A stretch of 64,000 nucleotides of DNA, from NCBI GenBank assembly GCA_011503125.2, contig WWBZ02000010.1:620001-684000 (forward strand). The letters run 5' to 3'. The position numbers were made by a program, and so were the translations under genes. A model generated the notes under the pieces. The model ran no database searches, was not told where the DNA came from, and saw nothing but the letters and a program-made list of their open reading frames with translations. Positions 1-12,402 of the stretch are shown one piece after another. Position 1 is the first letter of the stretch. Each line of letters begins with the position of its first letter. The DNA comes from Botryosphaeria dothidea. Its lineage: Eukaryota; Ascomycota; Dothideomycetes; Botryosphaeriales; Botryosphaeriaceae.

Positions 1-3000
1 CTGCATTGGGATCAGGTCTTCAGCCTCCTCCAGAGTTACTATCACAGCAGCCTGCGTCTGCGTGCTCCAGAGTACCCAGTTAACAGGTCGCTGCGGTAGA
101 GTCAGCTCAACAATGTTATAGAAAAGAGCAATCTAGACAGGCGGGTGCTCACCAGGAAAGTGTCGTCTGGTCGCTTCAATTTCACCGTTCTGGAAAACTC
201 TCTGGAAACGAACAACTTGTGGCTGAACGATACAGTGTCGATGTCGTACTTTTGGCCTATTTGCGTGCGCTTGATGGCGGCCAGCACCGGTTCGTACCCA
301 GCAGAAGTGGCCTTCGCTTCTCCCGTCCTTGCGAAGCGTTGGATATCCTGATGAAGCCCTCCGTACGGCAGCGCAGAATAATGGATCGGCCTCTGCACCT
401 TCCGAACGGCCTCAACTTCATGCGCTACCTCCATCTCGTGCTCGACTTCCTGCAGGGCTAAGTGACTTGTTGTGCACTCAGCAACCATTTCAAGCGTATG
501 GTTGTAGCCTGCCAGTTCCGTCAAGAAGCCCGCCGTCGCCAGCGACGGTTGCTCTAAGATCTCGGCGATCCCTAGCTCTCGTCTCGGCTGATACATTCCC
601 TCGAGTGTTTGGTTCTCCACACACCGAATCTCTTTAAGGTAAGCTTCGCGATCCTGGGAATCCCCCAGGTAGTTTGGGAATTTGGCGGCAGCTTCGGAGC
701 GGCAGCAGAAACCCAGGCCTTGTGAGTGATAGAGTGGCTGGAGCTGCTCGATTCCGCGGCAGGTCTGCTCCAGCAGCCAGTTCACAACGTCGTGCGATTC
801 AATGTGACTTTCATCCACTTTTTTATTATGGTCGATGATGCTCTGGTGCACCTCTGGTGTCGCGAAGAAGACCACTGACTGGGTCGTTCCCAGCTGCCGT
901 AATCGCATGGCTGCTATAGATCAGACGTCAGTACTATGCCTACAAGATCCACCATCGAGATAGGGTCAAACCTTGAACTGTCTGATCCTTCGTCTGGCCT
1001 AGTCCTAGGGTTAGGGCTCCTTTAGCATTTGGGGGCAGCTTGAGGTCCGTGCCGCGGGTATGCGCCTCGTCCAGGTACACGAGACACTCGCTGAGGTCGT
1101 TGGCCAGCGACGAAGCTAGAAGAGGAACTTGAGTACCGCTACGGTATAGGATAAACGGCCTGTTCTCGGTGTTGAAGTACAGCGCCGCCTTAGCAGTGCT
1201 GTCTACGCGCATCCACGTCTTCACCAAGGCAAGGTTGTCCATCTCGAGTATCTGAGCGCCAGCGTCGATGAGTATGCGGATACCATGCTCCCTGATCTTA
1301 TATAGCAATGCTTCCTCTGAAACACGTCTACCATGATCAGCCGCAAGGACGTATCCTCGGTTTCGGGGCTGAAGCAGGTATGTCAGGACGTCCGCATTGG
1401 TATGCATGAGTCCGGGAAGGTCGCGCTGTTTGATCGTCAGCGGCAGCAACGTGCGATTATCATTCGTTCCGCTGAATCCAGTAGTCATTGGAACGTGTGT
1501 TTCCTCTGGCTGAACCGCGCTCTCGGGCGTCTCGGGTCTGCATAGAGGGATGTCCCAGCCGGAAGCGCAGATTTGAGTGTAGAACTGCTTTGCGTAGATG
1601 GGGAACACGAAGTGGTTCATGAAGTAGTCGATGACGATGACATTATGCCGCAGGTGATTCCAAAGCTCGCGTATCTGCACCTCATCGTCCACATTGATCA
1701 GGGTCCACTCTCTCAACTGGCCGGGCAAAGTTGGAGAGCTCCCAGTCCAGCGATCATACTCGGTTGTTGGGTCGTCTGATTGGAGGATAAGCTGAACACA
1801 TTGTTGAAACTGAGTGAGACGGAGTCCTGCGAAGTAGAAGGAAAGGCATGTGAACAAGATGGCCACATCTGGATGGCCCCATTCAGCTTGGTCGAACGGG
1901 ACTCCTTTCGCATGGTACGGCACAGAGATTGGCTCACGCGTTGGATCCAGGCCGTACTGGACATTCCAACGCTTCTTTAACGTAAGGAGGAGGATCCCGT
2001 GCGCCAAGAGCCCCCTGAGAAGGTACGTATTCTTCCTTATCAGCTCCCTTCCGGCAAAGATTGTCTCTATGCACTGTTCATCGGTCTCTTGAACATGGGT
2101 CTCGCTGATGAAACGTCTCACAACCTCGCGATCCGCTGATGAGCAGTCCTTAAGAGAGAGGATCGATGTTTTACCTCGTGTGATGTGGTCCGCAAGCCGC
2201 GCGATCAAAGCCTCTTCCGCATCAGCGCGCAGAAAGAACAGCCAAGGGAAGCCGCCGTCATGCCTGCTGACGACTTCGATGCTCCGAGGGAAGTCTTCTT
2301 GCAGACCCCATAGGTAGCTTTGAACTAGCTTCAGTAACGTTTCTGCAGTCTGCCAGCGGGAAGGATGGCCGTCCAAGGTGGTCTGGGGCCCCGATGGATA
2401 TATCAGCTGTGTTTGGGTGGCTAGAGTGAAGTCACACTCATCAAGCACGTCACGGCACACTCGATTCATCCACTTCTGCGCCCCGATCATGTGCCTGGCC
2501 TCGCTGATTTTGCCGTCCAGGAGTTGCTGTGTCCCGCTTAGCTTGAACGACAGGACATGTTCCGGTAGTGTTACAATCACCCCGGAGCTGGACATAATGT
2601 CCCTGTGGATGCCAAGGAACGCTTCGACCGACTCGACCGTTGTTGGCATCCGGCGGGAGAAAGGCACACTCCTCACCTCGCGGCCGAGCAGGTTGCCAAG
2701 CCGTGCCTGCAAAACCTGCGCCGTCTGCACTAGTAGCGCTTTCGGCACGATTACGCGCAAAAGCCGCTTCGAATCTGCAAGGGCCGCGGCGACCATGGGG
2801 ACGATGCACGAGGTTTTCCCCTGGCCCATGTTCATCTGTAGGACTGCATTGCCGCCGGAGGGTGGGGATATCGTAGAGAGGGCTACGTCAACTTGCTTGC
2901 GGCGAATTAAAAGATTCCCGTCGATCTCTAGTAGAAGCCAGTCTGGGTACTCTGCAGGATCCCAGTTCTCGTGTCCTGGATTGCCGGCCTCCTCGTCTGC

Positions 3001-6000
3001 GACCTTTGCGTTCTTCCGCATCCGCGCGTCGTCTATCCTGAGCAGTTGCTGCAAAGTCGTAATCGACATACCATACTCGACAAGGGCATCCCTCATGCCA
3101 ACTCCAAACCTGGTCTTTGCCACGGTACGCAGCCGTTCCAGGAGCGTGACGGGGCTAATGCACGGCCACAGCCCACCGTGCTTGAGCCAGGCCACGCGAG
3201 GGTCATCGCATTCGAGAGCCTGGCAAATCTGCTCAAAGCGGGCAAGCACCGCTTTGTGGGCGACTCCAGAAGGCGTAAGCACGCGGTTGAATGGCTTCGC
3301 AGCCCCGTCTTGGACGTTGGTGCTGCCCTGGACGGTCTCTAGAGCCTGTAGACTTCGCTCGAGACCCCATCCGTACTGTCTTCGAACATTAGACCGTGAA
3401 GCGATCATCCCTGACACGATGTACCTAAGCTCTTGCGAGTGCTCTGAAGAGATCTGGTTTGCCGGAGCTTCACAGGCCAGGTTGGAGCGCCCTGGCGAAA
3501 AGCTTACATGCACTGGTCCGGCCAAGTATGCGTGGTCTCGAGCCTTCCTATCGTCTTCTTGGGCCCGAAAGACGTGCTACTTGCCCAGTAACTCATCTCC
3601 AAGGCAAGGCACATCTCTTTCGCGGCGTTTGTGTAGGACGAAGTCGGCATCGCCGACAAAGGCCTCGGGAAGCTGGATGTTTGTCGTGGAGCAAAGCCGA
3701 TCTAGTGTACCTTGGACGCGCGTAACCCATCCGGAGAGTTCCTGATTCTGCATTAAGCGCATCCAGTCCGTCTCAACAGCGTCCATGGCCCCGGAAATGT
3801 CTAGAAGGAGGGGATTGTCTCCTGAAAACCCGTCTAGTGTTGGGTTGGGACATGGCCATTGCGACAAGAGAAATTCGGCCAGTTGCCTACAGTAGACGTC
3901 GACCTGCTCTCGATGCATCATTTCTAAAATAGTGCTGCCAGCTTCATAGGTGTTGCGGAACGGATCTAACAACTGCAGGAGGTACTTCACCGATGGTGCC
4001 TGGTTAGGTTTGAAGCGACTGTACGAGGGCCAGGCCGGAGGCTCCAACGCTTTAAGGTCGTCCGAGACGGCAAAAGCAATCAGAGTCCTAACAAGGCTCA
4101 TGTCGAGCGTCTGCCTGAATGAAACGGCGCTCAGCACGAAGCAGAGCAAGTGGCTGTCCGCGGCGCGGGCCCGCCGGCAGAGGCTGACCAGGGCACCCCA
4201 CTCCACTGCAAAGTCAGCGCTGAACAGGTTGCTCAGCAACAGCCTATCTGGATGGCTCCCGCACATCTGGATGATTGGCCACCTCTGCAGCAGCCCGGCA
4301 AGGTCTGGCCGGACAGGAAATTCTGCACGCCACGTATGGACGAGCGTAACGCTCTCGAAGACGTCGGCGTGCCTGCTGTCCATTGCCTGGTGGTCGCGAG
4401 AGTGATACAGCATGTCTCGACATCCCAGAGCGTCCGATTCGTGGGAATCCACACGCCAGAAGGCACTCCGCCGGGCGCTGCTGCGCCTTCGGAGATGGGG
4501 GCTTCCCGTGTCCTCCAGCAAAAGCTCCATCGACTCCACTGACGAAAACGCCGACAGGCGCAGCGACTTCTCGTATATTGCTGCAACCAACGGGCCGAAG
4601 GCATCGTTCTGCGTAGCGGCGGGCAGGCGAGCGTCCCAGAAGATCTGCTGCATCGCTTTGCCGTCCGGGGGGTAGTACACCCGCCTCGGCGTTAGCTTCG
4701 CTAGCAGGCCGAGATACTGGGCAAACGCAGGGTTTAGCGGCGTCCACGGCTGGTTCTGACCGGCACGCAGGCAGTGCAGCGCCTCTTCTGTTCCCGTGCG
4801 GAGTGTGAGCGGGTCAGGTACGATGAAGGACGTGTATGCGTGCAGCAAGGCCTTGAAGAAGAGCAGCCGCGCCTCTGCCGGGCAGTCCAAGCGGCCGAGG
4901 ACGGTGTTGATGGCAAAGATGCCGTAATTTCCGCTATTCTCTGCGTGCAGCGCGACGTGAATCCCGCGGCGTATCCATGACAGCGGGTCCAGAGGAACAA
5001 GAATGCTGCGTTGATGCGGGTTCTGGTCGTCGCGGAGGACGATTTTGGAGTCCAACCCGTACCACGTGCCCGCGTCCTGGTCTGGGTCTACTTCGCCCCG
5101 GAGCTCCCGATAGTACAGCCGCCCTGCTTCGTTGACGAAAAAGTTCAGGTCAAGGCGACGCAGTTCAATCGACAGCCCTCCGTTAGCGCTTTGCGGCTGG
5201 TACACGGTTAAGCGAGCCCTGTCCTCGAACCCGCAAAACATGCTGGCGACCCTATCGAATAGAGGGCTGTACGGGTCAACGAGGAAAACTCTGTGGCGGC
5301 GCGCGAGGCGGCGTCGGATATCGATGGTCCAGTTGCTCTTTTTTTGGATCCAGATGCTGGGCTTCTGCCGCGCTTCGACCACTCCCGTCGTCAGATTAAG
5401 CCAGTGGACACAGTTTTCCACCAGAGAGGCGGGAAGGTCCGGATTCTCGGGGCTTCCGAATGTATTTCTTGGGACCAGCTCCAGGAGGGCGCCGCGGTAA
5501 CAGGCGCGGATAATCAGACGGTTTTCACGCGTGCCGAGGTGGATCTCGTGACTGCCGGGGGCAAAGTTCAGCATATAGAGCATCCCGGGCATGTAGGAGG
5601 GATATGTAAGCAAGTTCTGCCTGCCGAAAAGTTCGTTGAGCATCCAAGAGTCCTGGTGCTCGCTAGGCAGCCGGCTGAGAGGCTTGCCGTCGACAAGAAG
5701 TCGGCCGTCAAGCACATCGAAGTGTATCGTTTGCCGCCATGCACCTTCCTGCCAATCTACCTGTAGCTCAATCCACTGCCGGGGCGGCTTGTTGATAAAC
5801 TTGGGGTATGAATACTGCCTAGGCTCTCCATGTGCGCCGTTCGGCCAGACGCTGTCGACGGCAGCTGTTAGGCTCCGAGGGTTATGCTCAATGGAGGACC
5901 GCATGAACCCGCTCATCCACCTGCGCATCCTAACATCTTGAATCAGCGTTAGTTTCAAGGAGCCCGGAAGCGCAGCAGGATCGCTGTCAAGGTTTTCTTG

Positions 6001-9000
6001 CATTGCGATAGAGGCCTCGATGAAACGCTGCAGAGCTCGCGGCTGCAGCTTCCAAGATGGAGTAGCTTCGTCAGTGTATGCCGCGCAAGTTTTTCTGCAG
6101 AGCAGCGCCGCCCAAAGCATATGTCGGGAGAGCTTCTGAGAGGCGTCGGAGTCGGCCGCCTTGTGTATTTCGCTGCGCAGTCGGCCCATCCACTCATGGG
6201 TCATGCCTTGGGCCATCTCGACAAGATCCATCGCGCGTGTTTTGGCGGCCCCAGTCGCAAGGGATGCGAGCCGCAGCAGCAGCGTGATGAGCATATTCAT
6301 CATGTGCGCCTCACGCCAGTTGGTGGCGATAAGCTCCAGCCACTGGGCAATCTGGCTGGCTAGTTGTGCGCAAAATTCGTTGTCGTGGAAGACGCGGTGA
6401 ATGGTTCGTAGCGGGTCGCCTGGCTCGGCCGGTCCCGCATGCACCGCCAGCTGCGCAATGATCAGGGTGATGGCCTCGCTGCTAAAGTTTAGGTGCGACG
6501 ACCCGAGCTCGATCAGAATAGAAGGCCATCTGCAATGCCTTCCGGCGAAGAGGCTCTGGACTACCGTGAACTCCTGCACGCTGAGGCCGTTGGGACACTG
6601 TGGTTGGCTGGCCAGAATTTCGTTTGATGAAGGGCCTCCGGCGTCGACGGCAAAGTTAGGCAATGACTGCAGCTGTGCTAGCGGCGAGCCAGACGGGATC
6701 ATCCACTGGCAGAGATGTGCGAACGATGGCTCTGGTTTTTGCGCACACCAGATCCGTGTTACCGTATCTTGATAGCTGAACGTCATGCCGTGAGGCCGAA
6801 GAACCTTGTCGAGCTCTACCGGCAGACGTGCCCACTTGTAGTGAGTCTTCAAGTGTGACTTTGTCTTAGACGACAGGGAGATGTTCCCGACCGGCGGCGT
6901 GAGGAACGGCGCAAGCTTATTGTAGTCCCGCAGCCCGTAGGTAGCCTCGGTTGATGCGGCTAGGTGCTGGTATCCTAGCCGGCTGAGGATGCTCCATACA
7001 GCGGTGCGATAGGCTGCGAACACTGGCGGACACTGAAGCTCGAAGATGACAGCCTTCTTCTGCGCCTGATCTTCTGGCAAGAGGTGCTCGTGTATGACAA
7101 TTCCCATCTTTCCCCTCCTCTGCTTCATCTCGCACTTCTTGCAGCCAGGGTCGTTGTTCCTCTCCCGACGCCTAGCTTTGCCGCACAGGCATTGCGTTTG
7201 CGAAATCTGGAGCGACAGATCCTCATAATCCTTGCTGCGTTTCTCCCATTCCTTCGTTTTCTTGTTCCGCATGCCCTCTGCCTGCTTCTCGATCCTCTGG
7301 TTGAGCTTGGCCATCTTGCTAGAATCACCGCATTCGTCGTAGTACCGAACGGCGAAACAGCGCTTGCTCGGATTGTCGAAGATGGTAGGCGCACCAGCGC
7401 CAGCCCTTTCGGCGCGGGTCTGCAGGTAGCCTTGGATGCGTTGCAGACGGCACATTTGAGGTCTGCCAGGCAGCTGAAGGACGTCGAGCGCAGCAGCTAG
7501 GATAGTCGGGCTGTAGTCGAGAAGCAGGCCTATCTCGGTCGTTGCGCGCTCATCCATCATCATCCACATGTCCATGACCGTCAGGACCTTGGCGCTCTGC
7601 ATTTCGGGAAGGCCGTCATATGCGGATCCGACGTCCTCAAGGTAGCGCTCAATCGCCGCCGATATCTCCAGGCAAGCCTTCTCGTCGCTGAGTCCATTTA
7701 GCCTGCCCTCAAATATACCGTCCGCCACCTCTTGTTCAATGGCACTCAGCCGCGAGTGGCGAGCGAAGAATGATCTTGGGGCCTGGTCGCCGCCATTTAT
7801 GTCAAACGACACTTGTTGGTGGTGGCTGGCGTCGAGTGGAAATGGACTGGCAAGGATGGACTCGAGAACTTTGCCGCTGTTGGGGAGCCTCAAGCGCAAG
7901 CTACTACGATCAGCACGGCGTGGCAGAGTATGTGCTGGCCGCTGGATGGTGCGCTTGAACGCACTCCATGTTGCGTTGATATGGTCGGTGGCGTTCTTGA
8001 GCGTGTCGTGGAAAAATGGCCCCAAGGCCGGAAACACCGTGTTGTAGATGTCTACGGCGCTGGGCGGACATTTAATCCTATCCGTTTCAAGCTTGGACAG
8101 GCGCCGGGCCAGCTTTGCTCTGAGGTTGCACAGAAGCTCGACGCTAACGACACCGATTGACCTACGGAGCAGCTGGGCAAGCACCACGCAGACAAGGAGC
8201 TTGTAGCGTGCCCGTCCGGCCTCGGGCCCATATGTCGTGGCGAGGTACCTGGCTAGGCCTACTCGGAGCACCAGCCAGTAGGCAGATCGTCGCCATGGGG
8301 TCTCAGCCCCGGCTTCCCAGACCACGTCATCGCGCACCCGCTTGTAGAGTAGGGGAGGAGACACCCTGCAGCCGTACGCCTCCAGAATAGTCATGAGCAG
8401 TTGTGATACTAGAGCAGGGTCTACTGTGTCTCGAGTCTCGACCACGTCTGCGCCTGCTTTGCGCGCGTGCGCAGCAAACTCCTCGAACGATTCGCTGCTG
8501 CACTGCTCGAGAAAATCCGCCAGGTTCTGTTAAAACGACTCGTCCGCGAATGTGTCGAACGGAATGGCCGCCGCAGCGCCGGGAAACCGCCACTGCAGGG
8601 CACTCTCGGCTGCTAGAACGTCTCTCGACTTTGCTGAAGCCTCAAATGCTTCAAATTCGACGATATGGCTCTGTGGCCTGAGTGCAATCAACGTCAGCTT
8701 TGCGCATGGTGCAAATTGGGCTAGGGGGAACTCGCCTGGGAGGCCTCCTCACGAGCAGTCCCGCGTTCTGCTCTTTCACATGCAAGATCAGAAGCTCACC
8801 AGCCGCCAGCCGGCGGAAATGCTGCAGCATACTAAGTTTCTCAAGCCCGTCGGCAGAACTGTTGTTGTTCAATTCCTTGGCAACAAGAATCGCCCCCCGT
8901 ACATCGTCCCACGTTGGCAACTGCGGATCAGGTACGGCATTGGCCAGAGCTTCGGTGGCATGGATCAAGGCGTCGGCAAGCTCAGTCTCTAGGCCGGATG

Positions 9001-9094
9001 TGTCGCCTTCTTGTCCGCTGGGAAGCCTCTCTGGAAGTACGATGTGGTTGAGGAGGGTTTCAAGAGACCGAATTTTTGGATCCGGAACTGCCAT
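1..9094 (-). pseudogene. Giant DUF6606/DUF3638/DUF3645-family P-loop protein, 3' end outside window, two nonsense codons
   Basis: Four exons fit one frame: 9094-8753, 8670-972, 913-153 and 90-1, running off the left edge (about 2,960 codons seen; the family is usually around 3,000 or more residues). The ATG at 9094 precedes an N-terminal SLETLLNHIVLPERLP block typical of the DUF6606 region. A Walker-A-like MGQGKT lies near 2812-2834, then a DECD box, then TTGFSGTNDNR, then YLDEAHTRGTDL, all hallmarks of DUF3638/DUF3645 proteins, which look like helicase-related ATPases of unknown role. Introns are 8671-8752, 914-971 (NAGNAG acceptor) and 91-152. Two in-frame stops interrupt exon 2: TAA at 8530-8532 and TAG at 3577-3579. 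Each sits in sequence that is otherwise family-like and continuous, and each is one C-to-T change from a glutamine codon. Everything else is open, so the gene is either recently killed or recoded at the RNA level. Family assignment is from recalled motifs, not a search. Confidence 0.88.
91..152 (-). other. Last visible intron of the DUF3638-family gene
   Basis: Donor GTGAGC and acceptor CGCAG, 62 bp, phase 0, between the DDTFL and RPVNWVL codons. The same splice position is retained in the gene fragment at 41.4-41.7 kb, which shows that fragment derives from genomic DNA, not from mRNA. Confidence 0.75.
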
Positions 9095-11120
9095 TTTGCA
9101 CTCCCTGGCGTGAAGGAATTTCGTAGTGTTCAGGCCACAGCCGAATGTGGGGTCGCCCTTTTGCAAGGAAAGGTCTGAAATAATCTACAGATACGGATTT
9201 CTAGTGATGCACAATAAAGTGAGGAGAATGCTGGGCTGCGTAGTGCCGCTGCGCTGGTCCGACCTGTAACATACGAGCCGGATATGGCTCTCTTCTGCAA
9301 TGCAAAATTCCTGCTTACCCGAAATCCCGTCATCGGTATATTGCAGTGGAAGTGGGTATGCGCATGCAGCGTAGTCCTTCTCCAGCCACAGATTGTTATG
9401 CACGGGAGAGTAGTTTGAATGTTCCATAGCGCCAATTTATCATTCTAAATTAGTCGGTAAATTAAGTTGTCTGCTAGCTACCGGGCCAGAAGCGTCTGCA
9501 ATAGTCACTATGGAGCGTTTGTTACATTACCTCAGCGGCTTTCATGGAATCGTATCCATGTCAAAGCATCTTGGACACACCATCAAACTATAGCTGGTGT
9601 CTGCTGGTCATTCTTTATGTGTCTCCACTGAGGCTTCTAAGAACTAGAAAACTGGCTTTTTTGCGAGTTACCTTATCTCTCTACCTCATCGAGTGCCCTT
9701 CCTTGGGTGTATGTCACGGCTAGCCCTGTTTTGCCCCGCGTTGCCGCGAACCCACCAGTCTTTTAGGCCACGCACTGCGATACTGAATGGCATCATACTG
9801 TCAAAGCAGCAAAGCAAAGGTGCCGTAAATTGAAAAAATGCTTGCGTAAAAAAATTATTATTGTTTGTTTGCATTCATCTACCCCAGGGAGCTTGGATCA
9901 TTGAAACTCATGCATCGCAACGCTGCAGCCTATTGCGCAGAAGGTTTTAGACGTGGAATACAGCGGGAATGCCACAAAAAACTTGACAGTGCGGTATCCT
10001 ACAGCTCGCATATACGGAAGCATCTTTCCATGGAGAATTAAGTTGAGGCTGCTAGAAGCGTTATGATTTTCCCTCCGTTGTTCCACAAGCAAACGGCGTC
10101 ATGCTCACCGCCTAACGCATCACCGTGCTTGCGAAAATTAGCGTATTTTTGGTGCCGTGACTTCCCGTCACATCTCTACTGAGCTGCGGGTCTGCACCGC
10201 ACCGCACCACACCGCCAATCTGTTTGCCGCAGGCCTGACGTGCCACGTCTCTAGTATCCCGTGTAGTATGCATTCAACACATGTACATACCCGGCCGGTC
10301 AGATGCCTCCAAGCATGCGCTGGATGGAGCAGCGGCCCTACGGGAAACACATGTTTTAACATTCATGATTCGCTATTCAACAGTAGGCAATTTCACGGGT
10401 ATAACCTAGACTACAAATAAGCACCTGCGAGAGCCCAAGCTTCTACATTCCTTCTGCATCGATGATACGGTCACCGCACATAGTTTCTAGCATATTCTGG
10501 AGATGAAAGTTGTTGTTCGTATAGCGGCCTGCAGGGGACTCGAACCACAATTCCACTTACCTAACCCCAGCCACTTCCGACACTATAATCACTCACTACC
10601 CGCCTAATTAAAGCCTCGTCTACCATGATCGAACGTCTTATGCATGACCGCGAAGCCACTTAATCTTCTCGGACAGATATGCGTTCCTTTTCTTGTCCGG
10701 CATGCGCGCGTACGCGCCCTCGAGCTTGCGTGGATCTTCCACTCGCCTCCGGGCTTTACGGTCACAGGCCGTTTGCTTTCTATCGGAGCACTCCGGCACC
10801 GGGTGTTTAAGAGAATAATAATAAAAGTAAAGAGTTAAACAGAAATAAAAGCGACCTACTATAAAAGACCTCCACGCCCGCTTACTTATAACTATAGAAT
10901 AACTTGTCACGATTCAGACTTCCAGCATCACGGTTAGTCGGGTAGTAGTTGGGTGTGAGTCCACTGTTGGAGGATCAGTTGGTGGACAGGTGGTTCTTTC
11001 ATTTTACTTTTGTCCAGCTCAGCCCAAACCTTCCTTTCCTTACCAGAAACGACACTTGGGTTCTTTCCTTCTTTCTACTTCTAGAAGGGGCAGGAACCGC
11101 CGGGAAAAACCATTCATCCA
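9095..11120. other. Intergenic, no supported gene
   Basis: This is the upstream region of the DUF3638-family gene followed by mixed AT-rich DNA. Open frames here are short and unlike any family I recognise. The 90-residue minus-strand frame at 10638-10910 has a basic C-terminal half and a TTA/TAA-rich start, and could be a gene scrap, but nothing else supports it. Confidence 0.5.
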
Positions 11121-11135
11121 GGCACCCGGCGCTAC

Positions 11136-11190
11136 TATATAAACTCCCCTTCCCTCTATCTTCCTTTCCTTCTTCTTCTCTTTCTCTTTA
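11136..11190 (+). promoter_or_regulatory. Promoter-like block: TATA box plus pyrimidine tract
   Basis: TATATAAA at 11136-11143 is followed by about 45 bases of almost pure C/T, a common fungal promoter layout. The only start codon soon downstream on this strand, ATG at 11368, opens a 19-codon frame that stops at 11424, so if this was a promoter its gene has been lost. Confidence 0.3.
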
Positions 11191-11422
11191 GCTTAGAAAC
11201 TTTAGTCAATTTCAAGGATTGAACTCCAGTCTCTCTGAGTCGTGAAATCTAGCGCGTGAGATCGATTGTCTCGTGAATTTCCTCGTGCTTGCGCTCGAAG
11301 GCATTCCGGTCCCATGTGACTAGACTCATTTTGAGGTCCGTCCACGCGCAGCCGAGGGTCGACACCATGAACTATTCGAACCGGGAGCTATCCTGCAGCG
11401 CGGCGGAGGACTTCGGATGCTT

Positions 11423-12402
11423 TTAAACATTCTTAATCCTGATTTTCTTCTCTATAACCAGCTCGAGGCAGTCGATCCGGTGCCGGGCATCGCCTATTAG
11501 AGCGTCAGTATGGCTGAAGAATCCCTCCAGCACGTCGACCGACTGGCGAAGCTTCCTCAACTCGATACCTCTTCGTTCAGATGCGCGATGGTCGGCGATT
11601 CCGGGACCGCGTCCAGAACCTCGGAAGGGTTCCCGAAAAGGCGGGACTTGATCCACGAAACCCACGCATTCCGCTTCGCTTCCTTTCCGCGCTAGAGCTC
11701 CCACACCGCTGTCCCTCTCCTCCTTCAAGTCGTCGAGTCTCGAGCTCATCTTGGAACTCCACTCCGGATCGTTATCCATCCTCCTCGTCGTGTCCTTCTC
11801 GCTCCGCCGGATCCGGTTGTCCATCTCCTTCGTCGGCACGTCGCAGGTCTGCTTGATCGAGGTGAACGGCTTCTGGTAGAGGCTTTGATCTTAAGGTTCC
11901 CGACGAGCTCGGCGAGGCCGTCCTGTAGCCGCGCCACCGCCCGCGGTGGTCTTCGCACGAGCGGCGGCCTCTTGCACGAGCTTATGGATTTCCTGGAAGA
12001 GCGCGTCGCCGTGCAGGCTGCGGACCTTTGTTGACGATGCCCTGCTAAGTCCGTCTGGAGGGCGGAGAGGCGGTGGCGCTGCTCGAGGACGGTGCGGTCG
12101 GTCGTCTCGTGCTCGCTCCACAGCTGGTTGGTTATCCTAAGCAGCTCGGTCATGGCGGGGCTGATCTCGTTGGCGAGTTGGACAAGCCGGTATGTGCTGC
12201 ACTCGTGCTCTCTTTCCGTCTTTTTCTTCATCGTCTGCTGGAATTGCGCGGGACTTGTGGGCGTGGAGTAGGGTTTTGGACTGCTGGTGTTGGTCGAGTT
12301 AGAGTCGTGTGTCTTATGAGGGATGGGGTTTTTCCAAACTTGGAGTGTAGTGGATGTCGCGGTGATGGTTAAAAGGGTTGTTGCTCTTGAACGTAAGGCC
12401 AT
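11423..12402 (-). pseudogene. Frameshifted coiled-coil protein relic
   Basis: From ATG 12402 the frame reads as a protein for about 110 codons, ending in a charged helical stretch (LVQLANEISPAMTELL, TVLEQRHRLSALQ). The protein-like reading then moves to another frame (RSLHGDALFQEIHKLVQEA, about 12050-11960), returns (ARLQDGLAELVGNLKIK), and moves again to the frame ending at 11423 (MDNRIRRSEKD, ELRKLRQSVDVLEGFF). At least three indels would be needed to join these. Spaced Leu/Ile and dense Glu/Lys/Arg suggest a coiled coil. The N-terminus (MALRSRATTLL, Ser/Thr/Arg-rich, few acids) could be a mitochondrial presequence. No family recognised. Confidence 0.5.

Noticed and set aside
2378..3745. 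455-codon plus-strand frame and other long plus-strand frames in 2.4-8.7 kb
   Set aside because: Opposite-strand shadows of the DUF3638-family gene, Ser/Arg/Pro-rich as expected from its codon bias.
10525..10610. tRNA-like T-arm (GGTTCGAGTCCCC on the minus strand)
   Set aside because: No matching acceptor stem, D-arm or anticodon arm could be drawn around it.
10949..11191. 80-codon plus-strand frame
   Set aside because: Runs through a TATA box and pyrimidine tract, so it is more likely promoter DNA than coding.
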